Source: Rhodocyclales bacterium GT-UBC
Lineage (GTDB): Bacteria; Pseudomonadota; Gammaproteobacteria; Burkholderiales; Rhodocyclaceae
Length of the DNA: 64,000 nt
Assembly (NCBI GenBank): GCA_003583745.1
Contig: QXPY01000012.1
Coordinates: 145,128 to 209,127 of the forward strand
Direction: 5' to 3'
This document shows positions 57,242-64,000 of the stretch, one piece after another; within the stretch, counting starts at the first letter, position 1, and each line of letters starts with the position of its first letter. Made by a program: the position numbers and the translations under genes. The notes under the pieces were generated by a model that saw only the letters and a list, made by a program, of their open reading frames with translations, was not told where the DNA came from and searched no databases.

Positions 57242-59356
57242 ATGCAGAACAAAGCCATTTCCACATCCCGACGCAGACTGTCGGCCTCACCGCTTCGCCT
57301 CGCCCTGCTCGCCGCCCTGGCGGCGCTCGGCACGGCCCGGGCCGATACCGAACTGGCGCCGGTCGCCGTCACGGCAAACCGCGAGACGGCCAGCCTCGGC
57401 CTCGACCAGACCAGCACCACAGGCAGCCGCACCGGGGTCAGCAGCCGCGAGCTGCCGGCCAGCATCGAAAGCGTGGACAGCGCCACGCTGCAGGAACGCG
57501 GCGACTACGCAATCATGGATGCCATCACCCGCGCCACCGGCGTCACCGGTGTCGGCTCCGGCGGCAACGGCGCGATGTCCTTCGCCACGCGCGGCTTCAG
57601 CGGCACCAACTCGGTCGGCCTGGCCGAGGACGGCATCCGCCTGTCGACCGGCTCCGGCACGCAGAACTACCCGACCGACAGTTGGGGCTACGAACGCATC
57701 GAAGTCCTGCGCGGACCGGCCTCAGTGGTCTATGGCAGCGGCACCGTCGGCGCCACGATCAACGCCGTGCGCAAGGCGCCGAGCCGGACAGCCAGCGCCG
57801 AGGCGCTGCTCGGCGTGGGCAGCGACGGCAGCGGCCGGCTTGGTGTCGGCGGCAGCGGCGCCCTGGGCGAGATCGCCAGTTTCCGCGTCGATGCCTACGG
57901 CCATAGCCGCGACGGCCAGCGCGACCTGGGCCAGGCCAGTGGCAGCAAGCTGATGAGCACCCTGCGCCTGCAGCCGAACCGTGACCTGAGGATCGAGCTG
58001 CTGGCCGATTACAGCCTGCAAAAGCCCGAGCGCTACTGGGGGACGCCGAACGACAAGGGCCGCATCGTTTCCAGCCTGCGCGATGAAAACTACAACGTCG
58101 GCGACGCCACCATCCGCTACGAGGACAAGCGCCTGCGCGCCCGCGCCGACTGGCAGGCCAACGACTGGCTGAGCCTGCGCGACGAGGTGTATTACCTCGC
58201 CGCCAACCGCCACTGGAAAAACGTCGAGCAATACAGCCTGAACGCCGCCGCCGGGACGGTCGGCCGCTCGGATTACCTCGAAATCAAGCACAACATGGAA
58301 CAAACCGGCAACCGGCTGGAGGCCGGCCTGACCGCCAGCGGCCATCGCGCCGTCATCGGCTGGGAGGTGGCCCGCGTCGACTTCCGTCATAGCAACAACG
58401 CCCCGTATGGCGGCAGCTCCACCGTTGCCGCCAGCAATCCGGCTCACGGCAGCTGGGCCAGCCCGGACCCGACGCTGGCCAAGTTCGACACCCACTCGAC
58501 CCTGCAAGCCTTCTATGCCGAAGATGCCTGGCAATTTGCCGAGCGCTGGCTACTGATGGCCGGCCTGCGCCACGACATTGCCGAGGTATCGCGCGACGAA
58601 CTGGTGAGCGGGACCGATTTCGACAAGACCCTGCATGGCACGGCCTGGCGTCTCGGCCTGACCTACCAGCTCAACCCGGCCACCAGCCTGTACGCCCAGA
58701 CCAGTACCGGCCACGACCCGGTCACCAGCATCATCACGATGAACCTGCGCAACAGCGACTTCACGCTGACCAAGGGCAAGCAGGTCGAAACCGGCGTCAA
58801 GCAAAGCCTGGGCAACGGCCTGGGCGAATGGACGGCGGCGCTGTACCGCATCGACAAGGACGACATCATCACCCGCGATCCGGCCAATCCCGCCCTGTCG
58901 GTACAGGGCGGCAGCCAGCATGCGCAAGGGATCGAGCTGAGCGCCGCCGTCGCGCCCTGGCAAAACTGGCGGTTCGAAGGCAACTACGCGGTGCAGCGCG
59001 CCCGCTACGACGAATTACTCGAAGCCGGCGGCGCCGACCGCGCGGGCAACCGTCCGACCGACGTGCCGGAACAGGTGGCCAACCTGTGGGCGCACCGCCG
59101 CATCGGTCCGTGGCTCGCCTCGCTCGGTGGGCGCTACGTCGGCAAACGCTATGCCGACAATGCCAATAGCGTCGTCCTCCCCGCCTACACCGTCGTCGAC
59201 GCCGCCCTGGCCTGGACCTACGACCAGCGCACGACGCTGCGCCTGCTTGGCCGCAATCTGGGCGACAAGGTTTACGCGACGACCTCCTATGGCAGTCAGC
59301 AATTCGTTCTCGGTCAAGGGCGCAGCGTCGAACTGGTCGCCGAGTTGAAGTTCTGA
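57242..59356 (+). CDS. TonB-dependent receptor under B12 riboswitch control (corrinoid uptake)
   Basis: A 704-residue outer-membrane receptor. Signal peptide about 1-34, plug with RELPASIESVDSATLQERGDYAIMDAITRATGV and ERIEVLRGPASVVYGSGTVGATIN blocks, and a barrel ending in VAELKF. GGAGG at 57229-57233, eight bases before the ATG, fixes the start over an ATG at 57182. It is longer than BtuB and looks more like siderophore-type receptors, but the cobalamin riboswitch indicates a corrinoid or cobalt ligand. PepSY protein follows after 1 bp. Confidence 0.9.
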   Translation: MQNKAISTSRRRLSASPLRLALLAALAALGTARADTELAPVAVTANRETASLGLDQTSTTGSRTGVSSRELPASIESVDSATLQERGDYAIMDAITRATGVTGVGSGGNGAMSFATRGFSGTNSVGLAEDGIRLSTGSGTQNYPTDSWGYERIEVLRGPASVVYGSGTVGATINAVRKAPSRTASAEALLGVGSDGSGRLGVGGSGALGEIASFRVDAYGHSRDGQRDLGQASGSKLMSTLRLQPNRDLRIELLADYSLQKPERYWGTPNDKGRIVSSLRDENYNVGDATIRYEDKRLRARADWQANDWLSLRDEVYYLAANRHWKNVEQYSLNAAAGTVGRSDYLEIKHNMEQTGNRLEAGLTASGHRAVIGWEVARVDFRHSNNAPYGGSSTVAASNPAHGSWASPDPTLAKFDTHSTLQAFYAEDAWQFAERWLLMAGLRHDIAEVSRDELVSGTDFDKTLHGTAWRLGLTYQLNPATSLYAQTSTGHDPVTSIITMNLRNSDFTLTKGKQVETGVKQSLGNGLGEWTAALYRIDKDDIITRDPANPALSVQGGSQHAQGIELSAAVAPWQNWRFEGNYAVQRARYDELLEAGGADRAGNRPTDVPEQVANLWAHRRIGPWLASLGGRYVGKRYADNANSVVLPAYTVVDAALAWTYDQRTTLRLLGRNLGDKVYATTSYGSQQFVLGQGRSVELVAELKF

Positions 59357-59357
59357 C

Positions 59358-60809
59358 ATGAGCCCGGCGAAACTCGCGCGTTGGCTGCACCTGGCGCATC
59401 GCTGGCTGGGCATCTGGCTGGGACTGATCGTGCTGCTCTGGTTCGTTTCCGGCGTGGTCATGCTCTTCGTGGCGCGTCCCCAGCTGACCGATGACGAGCG
59501 ACTCGCCGCGCTGCCCGCCCTGGCCGCCGAACGAATCCGGGTTTCGCCGCTGGCCGCCTGGCAAGCCCTCGGCCGGCAGGGTTGGCCGGACGCGGTCCGC
59601 CTCAACATGGCGGGCGATCGCCCGGCTTATCGTTTCCTTGCCCAGCAACGCTGGACGACGGTCTACGCCGACGATGCCTGTCGGCTCGAAGAAGTCGATG
59701 CGAACGCGGCCCGCCGGTTGGCTGCGCCCTATCTCGGCGACACGGCGGTGCGCGCGATGGCGCCGCTGCGCCGCGACCAATGGACCGTCTACCGCCAGTT
59801 CGACGCCTGGCGCCCGTTCTGGCGCATCGAACTGGCCGATGGCCGGGACTTTTACCTGGCCAGCGGCAGCGGCGAAGTCGTCCTCGATACCAGCCCTTCG
59901 GAACGGGCCTGGAACTGGCTCGGCAGCGTCGTGCATTGGCTTTATTTCACGCCCCTGCGCCAACACGGCGAAGTCTGGCGCGGCCTGGTCTTGTCGCTGA
60001 GCTGCGCCGCCCTGCTCATGACGCTGGCCGGCCTATGGCTGGGTTGGCAGCGCATGCGTCTGCAGCCGACCTATCCCGGCGGCCGGCTGACGCCCTACCG
60101 CAGCGGCTGGAAGCGCTGGCACCATCTGCTCGGCCTGGGCGGCGGCCTCTGCGTCGTGACCTGGTTGCTCAGCGGCTGGCTGTCGCTGGCACCCTTCGGC
60201 CTGGCCCGGGGCAGCCACGCGACGCCGGCGGAACAACACCTGCTGGCCGGTGGCGTGCTGGACGGCGATAGCCTCGACTGGCTGCCCGAAATCGGCGCAG
60301 CGACCGGCGAAGTCGAGTGGCTGCGTTTCGGCGGCCAGACACTGGCCAGGTTGCGCCACGCCGACGCGACGGCAGTCATCGTCACCCGTGCCGGAACGCG
60401 CCTGGCGCAAATCGGCTTCGCCACCATCCGCCAAGCCGGCGAAGCGCTCCGCCCTGCCGCCAGGCTCGAAGCCACCTGGCTGAACGAGCCGGACGCCCGC
60501 TACTTTCCGCTGCGCCACCAGCCACGACCGTTTCCCGTGGCGCGCCTCAGCTTCGACGACGAGGCGCGCAGCGTTTTCTACGTTGATCCGCAAACCGGCC
60601 GCATCGCACTGCACAGCAATCGTCACGACACGGCCCACCGCTGGCTTTACCAGGCACTGCACCGCCTCGACTTTCCCGCCTTGCTGGCCCCGTCCTGGCA
60701 ACGCGACGGGGCGATCCTCGCCCTTTCGCTGCTCGGCGGCGGGCTCTGCCTGAGCGGCTGCGTCCTCGGCTGGCAGCGCCTATCCCGACGCCGGCCTCCC
60801 GCCGCTTGA
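59358..60809 (+). CDS. PepSY-associated membrane protein in B12-controlled operon
   Basis: A 483-residue inner-membrane protein with helices near residues 12-40 (RWLGIWLGLIVLLWFVSGVVMLF), about 190-235, about 255-280 and 455-475. Large periplasmic loops with PepSY-like segments lie between. Such proteins are thought to help reduce or release metal complexes imported through TonB receptors. It begins 1 bp after the TonB receptor stop and precedes another receptor by 55 bp. Confidence 0.85.
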   Translation: MSPAKLARWLHLAHRWLGIWLGLIVLLWFVSGVVMLFVARPQLTDDERLAALPALAAERIRVSPLAAWQALGRQGWPDAVRLNMAGDRPAYRFLAQQRWTTVYADDACRLEEVDANAARRLAAPYLGDTAVRAMAPLRRDQWTVYRQFDAWRPFWRIELADGRDFYLASGSGEVVLDTSPSERAWNWLGSVVHWLYFTPLRQHGEVWRGLVLSLSCAALLMTLAGLWLGWQRMRLQPTYPGGRLTPYRSGWKRWHHLLGLGGGLCVVTWLLSGWLSLAPFGLARGSHATPAEQHLLAGGVLDGDSLDWLPEIGAATGEVEWLRFGGQTLARLRHADATAVIVTRAGTRLAQIGFATIRQAGEALRPAARLEATWLNEPDARYFPLRHQPRPFPVARLSFDDEARSVFYVDPQTGRIALHSNRHDTAHRWLYQALHRLDFPALLAPSWQRDGAILALSLLGGGLCLSGCVLGWQRLSRRRPPAA

Positions 60810-60864
60810 CCGACGCGGCGCCACATCCCTCATCATTCATATCAGTCCGCCTAGAAAGATCACC

Positions 60865-62958
60865 ATGCCTCCCTTTCGACATTCGCCTCTCACCTCCCTG
60901 ATCATTCTCCTGCTCGCCGGCCAGGCTCATGCCGCCGGCGTGCCGACCTTGCAGGAGGTCACCGTCAGCAGCGGCAGCCAGGACCTGACCGGCGTCGCCG
61001 ACTCGGCCAGCGAAGGCACCGTCACCGCCAAACAACTGGCCAACCGGCCGCTGCTGCGCCCGGCCGAGGTCATGGAAACCGTGCCCGGCATGGTCGTCAC
61101 GCAGCACTCGGGCGACGGCAAGGCCAACCAGTATTTCCTGCGCGGTTTCAATCTCGACCACGGCAGCGATTTCGCCACCCAGGTCATGGGCATGCCGGCC
61201 AACATGGTGACGCACGCCCACGGCCAGGGCTACATGGACCTCAATTTCCTGATTCCCGAACTGATCGGCAGCCTGAAATACCGCAAGGGCGTCTATGCCG
61301 CCGAGGATGGCGATTTCGCCACCACCGGCAGCGCCCGCATCGATTATCTGCGCCGGCTGGACAAATCCTTCGTCGATCTCGGCATCGGCCAGCACAACTA
61401 TCGCCGCCTGCTGGCCGCCGGCGGCCACAGCTTCGGCGACCTCAACCTGATCGGCGCCCTGGAGGTGAGCGGCAACAACGGCCCCTGGGATCAGCCGGAA
61501 AACCTGGAGAAATACAACGGCGTGCTGCGCCTGACCTCGGGTAGCGCCGCCAATGGCTTCGCGCTGACCGGGATGGCCTACAAGGCAGACTGGACCGCCA
61601 CCGAGCACGTCCCGGAGCGGGCCATCGCCAGCGGCGAGATCGGCCGCTACGGCGCCCTCTCCGCCAACGACGGCGGCCAGACCCACCGCTACAGCCTGGC
61701 CGGCGACTGGGCCAGAACCGACGAAGCCGGTGCCCGCAAGGCCAGCCTCTATGTCGTCGATTACGGTCTCAACCTGTTCTCGGCACCTTCCGGCTACATC
61801 AGCGGCGTGCAGGGCGACCAGCATGAACAGGCCGACGAACGCACGGTATGGGGCGGCCAGGTCAGCCGCAGCTGGTTCCTCGGCCCGGACTGGAAGGACA
61901 GCGAGATCACCGCCGGCCTGCAGTTCCGGCAGGACCGCATCGGCAAGGTCGGCCTCTATTCGACCGAAAACCGGCGACGGACCGGCACCGTGCGCGAGGA
62001 CCGCATCGAGGAAAGCGCCGTCGCCCTGCTGCTCGATGCCCGCACGCAATGGACTTCGTGGCTGCGCAGCAACCTCGGCCTGCGCTATGACCAGATCCGC
62101 GCCCGCGCCACGGCGCTGGCCGGCCAGTACAACATGGACAACGGCGGCTCGGTCGATGCCGGCCAGACCAGCCCGAAACTCGGCATTGTTTTCGGCCCCT
62201 TCGATCTGCTCGGCCAGACCGAGTTCTACGCCAACTGGGGCCACGGTTTCCACAGCAACGACGTGCGCGGCGCCACCGCCCGCAGCAATCCACAGGATGG
62301 CTCGGCAGCGACGGCCGTGCCGCTGATCGTCAAGGCCAAGGGCAGCGAGCTCGGCATCCGCACCAACCCGCTGCCTGGCTGGAGCAGCAACCTCTCGCTG
62401 TGGCAGATGGAACTCGCCTCGGAACTGGTCTTCGTCGGCGACGAAGGCGTCACCGAGCCGAAGGGCGCCTCGCAACGCCATGGTCTGGAATGGTCCAACT
62501 ACATCACACCGGCCGATGGCTGGATCGTCGATGCCGACCTCGCCTGGTCGCAGGCCCGTTTCAAGCAGGCCAACCCGGACAATGGCGGTCGTCATGTGCC
62601 GAACGCCATTCCGCTCACCGCTTCGCTCGGCCTGACCGCCGACCACGGCGGCCGCTGGTTCGGCGGCGTGCGCCTGCGCTACCTCGGTGCCTACGCACTG
62701 GAGGAAACCGGCGAACAGAAATCGACCGCCTTCTGGATGGCCAACCTCAAGGCCGGCTACCGGATCAGCCCGAAGCTGCAACTGACCCTCGACGTGCTCA
62801 ACCTGTTCGACAAGAAAGCCAACGACATCGAATACTGGGGCGGCGCCTGCACCCGCAGCGAAGCCATCGGTGGCACCTGCGGCAGCGGCATCGACGGCCG
62901 GCTGGTGCATCCGCTGGAACCGCGTACGGCACGGCTCGGGCTGCGTTTCAGCTTCTAA
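60865..62958 (+). CDS. TonB-dependent receptor
   Basis: A 697-residue outer-membrane receptor. Signal peptide about 1-24 (LIILLLAGQAHA), plug with LANRPLLRPAEVMETVPGMVVTQHSGDGKANQYFLRGFNLDHGSDFATQV and a barrel ending LGLRFSF. The plug holds an unusual MPANMVTHAHGQGYMD stretch, with several His and Met residues. It follows the PepSY gene after 55 bp and so is probably in the same B12-responsive transcript. The ligand is unknown; corrinoid or metal chelate is a fair guess. Confidence 0.88.
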   Translation: MPPFRHSPLTSLIILLLAGQAHAAGVPTLQEVTVSSGSQDLTGVADSASEGTVTAKQLANRPLLRPAEVMETVPGMVVTQHSGDGKANQYFLRGFNLDHGSDFATQVMGMPANMVTHAHGQGYMDLNFLIPELIGSLKYRKGVYAAEDGDFATTGSARIDYLRRLDKSFVDLGIGQHNYRRLLAAGGHSFGDLNLIGALEVSGNNGPWDQPENLEKYNGVLRLTSGSAANGFALTGMAYKADWTATEHVPERAIASGEIGRYGALSANDGGQTHRYSLAGDWARTDEAGARKASLYVVDYGLNLFSAPSGYISGVQGDQHEQADERTVWGGQVSRSWFLGPDWKDSEITAGLQFRQDRIGKVGLYSTENRRRTGTVREDRIEESAVALLLDARTQWTSWLRSNLGLRYDQIRARATALAGQYNMDNGGSVDAGQTSPKLGIVFGPFDLLGQTEFYANWGHGFHSNDVRGATARSNPQDGSAATAVPLIVKAKGSELGIRTNPLPGWSSNLSLWQMELASELVFVGDEGVTEPKGASQRHGLEWSNYITPADGWIVDADLAWSQARFKQANPDNGGRHVPNAIPLTASLGLTADHGGRWFGGVRLRYLGAYALEETGEQKSTAFWMANLKAGYRISPKLQLTLDVLNLFDKKANDIEYWGGACTRSEAIGGTCGSGIDGRLVHPLEPRTARLGLRFSF

Positions 62959-63004
62959 ACCATCACCGGCAGCGACCTGAACGGCAGGCGGCAATGGAAT
63001 CAGT

Positions 63005-63038
63005 ACTCCCCACTATGTAGGCGTGTAGGGGGAGTTTT
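63005..63038 (+). terminator. Hairpin with short T-run after the TonB receptor
   Basis: ACTCCCC (63005-63011) pairs with GGGGAGT (63029-63035), extended by CTA/TAG across a one-base bulge and followed by TTT. It lies 47 bp after the receptor stop, in the right place to end the B12 uptake operon. Confidence 0.65.
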
Positions 63039-63181
63039 GAAGAAATGTTTATCAAGCGTGGGTGCAGTTTGCTGTGCCTCTAGGCCCAACCGTTTCTTCA
63101 ATTGGGGAGTCCCCACAATTCGGTTACGGTTAAATTTTCATAGAATTGCACGTACTTTCCATTAAGGACGAACATAAGCCA

Positions 63182-63907
63182 ATGAGCATGCCGACAGAAG
63201 TTCTTGTCAAGCTGGCTAAATCAGTTCAGCCGCTGGTCTTCGAAACAGGTATTACCGATATGCCATACTCCGTCTCAGGTACAACATTTCTTGTGGGGTA
63301 TGAAGGGAATCCTTACGTAATTACCACGAGACACGGTTTGAACCCTGAGCACCTCGGACCTATCTGTATTTTTCCTTCAGACACCTCTCACCAGTTTCTC
63401 CCGTTAAAGGATGTCTTCTTTGTACCCAGAGATAATTTCTCTGAAGATTTTGTTGAATTGGCTCTAATAGCTGTCGACACGGCTCGCATTGCTCATATCG
63501 ATGTCGCTCAGGCAACCCTGATTGATCTTTCCCTTGCCTGCGGAAATTGGGAAGGACAAGAATCAGATTTCGTCATTCTCGGCTTCCCAGAAGAGGGGGC
63601 TTTTTTCGATTTTGACGATCAAACGCTACACGCCAACCGGGTGGCATTTCATGCGCGGTATGTGGGCCGCTCATGCATTCCATATCACCATGAAATTGAA
63701 GTAAACGAGCCGCATACGTTGACCTCATTCAGTGGTTTCAGTGGAAGCCCTGTATTTACTTGGAGTAAATCTCTGAACTCCGCACCTACCGCGGTTCTTT
63801 GTGGGATGGTCATTCGAGGCTCGTCCTCATCGGGCAAAATGCACTTCTTAGACAGTTCAATCCTACTTGACGCTCTAAAGGTAAAGAGAACACTCGAAGC
63901 CAAGTAA
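63182..63907 (+). CDS. Trypsin-like serine protease-fold protein of low GC
   Basis: A 241-residue protein, not assigned to a named family. It has trypsin-like landmarks: a strand TTFLVGY and YVITTRH with His51 as the general base, GFSGSP with Ser187 as nucleophile, and Glu92 in FVELALIAV where the catalytic Asp of DxALL motifs is usual. No signal peptide is seen, so it is cytoplasmic. The gene is much more AT-rich than its neighbours and uses different codons, which suggests recent transfer. ATG 63182 is chosen over a TTG at 63146. No partner gene is visible before the window ends. Confidence 0.7.
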   Translation: MSMPTEVLVKLAKSVQPLVFETGITDMPYSVSGTTFLVGYEGNPYVITTRHGLNPEHLGPICIFPSDTSHQFLPLKDVFFVPRDNFSEDFVELALIAVDTARIAHIDVAQATLIDLSLACGNWEGQESDFVILGFPEEGAFFDFDDQTLHANRVAFHARYVGRSCIPYHHEIEVNEPHTLTSFSGFSGSPVFTWSKSLNSAPTAVLCGMVIRGSSSSGKMHFLDSSILLDALKVKRTLEAK

Positions 63908-64000
63908 CGCCAAATAGTTCTGCAAGGATAGATAGAGGCGGCAATTCGATAGCCCTCCCCTATCCCCCAAATTTAACCAATCAATTAGCCCAATCCTCGA
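63908..64000. other. Right edge, no feature seen
   Basis: Ninety-three AT-richer bases follow the serine-protease-like gene. I see no hairpin, gene start or repeat here; the window ends. Confidence 0.4.

Noticed and set aside
60547..62994. 815-residue minus-strand frame opposite the last TonB receptor
   Set aside because: Antisense artefact of high GC; the sense gene has signal peptide, plug and barrel.
63101..63120. Inverted repeat ATTGGGGA-GT-CCCC-ACAATT upstream of the protease-like gene
   Set aside because: The arms match only with a bulge, and there is no partner site or clear promoter, so I do not call it an operator.

Overview
The window is about 64 kb of high-GC chromosome from a Gram-negative bacterium. 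Gene content and synteny (hemCDXY, an AlgZ/AlgR-type pair beside argH, an sbp-cysTWA cluster, many TonB receptors, a large chemotaxis operon) point to a betaproteobacterium, most likely of the Rhodocyclales (Dechloromonas/Azonexus type). That placement is inferred from protein character, not from a database search. I see no rRNA, tRNA, CRISPR array, transposase or prophage. Only the last kilobase departs clearly from the GC-rich coding style.

Layout. 1-10.3 kb: the 3' part of a membrane diguanylate cyclase; hemF; a leftward hemC-hemD-hemX-hemY operon ending in a small four-cysteine protein; then rightward a TPMT-type methyltransferase, aminopeptidase N and a DUF938 methyltransferase. 10.3-17.9 kb: a divergent XRE-cupin regulator/BenE transporter pair with twin 16-bp operators, a CheY-like regulator with a structured leader, a leftward LytTR regulator and sensor kinase (AlgR/AlgZ type), argH, a Ser/Thr kinase fused to a cyclic-nucleotide-binding domain, and an AhpD-like protein. 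18.0-29.8 kb: one rightward chemotaxis operon of eleven genes (HTH-receiver regulator, MCP, CheY, STAS, CheA, two MCPs, CheW, CheR, CheD, CheB). One MCP carries a near-identical internal 270-bp duplication. 29.9-35.2 kb: leftward grxD, prmC, prfA and hemA, interrupted by a rightward receiver-GGDEF gene. 35.2-39.1 kb: a leftward sulfate ABC transporter operon. 39.3-42.9 kb: an OmpA-type lipoprotein, small proteins, DbpA helicase and a YgjP-type metallopeptidase. 43.0-46.1 kb: a leftward catecholate-type TonB receptor and a PepSY membrane protein, each preceded by a Fur-like box.

46.1-63.0 kb is a vitamin B12 region. A cobalamin riboswitch precedes cbiM, cobM, cbiX, cbiC, cbiD, cbiET, cbiL, a split cbiG and cobJ, interleaved with small accessory genes (ABM-like, VOC, GNAT, [2Fe-2S] ferredoxin). 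A second cobalamin riboswitch precedes a TonB receptor, a PepSY membrane protein and another TonB receptor. Synthesis and uptake of corrinoids are thus placed under the same ligand. Tetrapyrrole supply recurs across the window: hemA, hemC, hemD, hemX, hemY and hemF feed uroporphyrinogen III and heme, and the cob cluster draws on the same pool.

The most notable points are two classically conserved tetrapyrrole neighbourhoods (hemCD-algRZ-argH and hemA-prfA-prmC) that are here broken open by other genes, one of them by a diguanylate cyclase; the split cbiG with an intergenic repeat-like element between its halves; the incomplete corrin pathway with an adjacent ferredoxin; the kinase-cNMP fusion; the tandem-HAMP chemoreceptor; and an AT-richer trypsin-like protein at the right edge.
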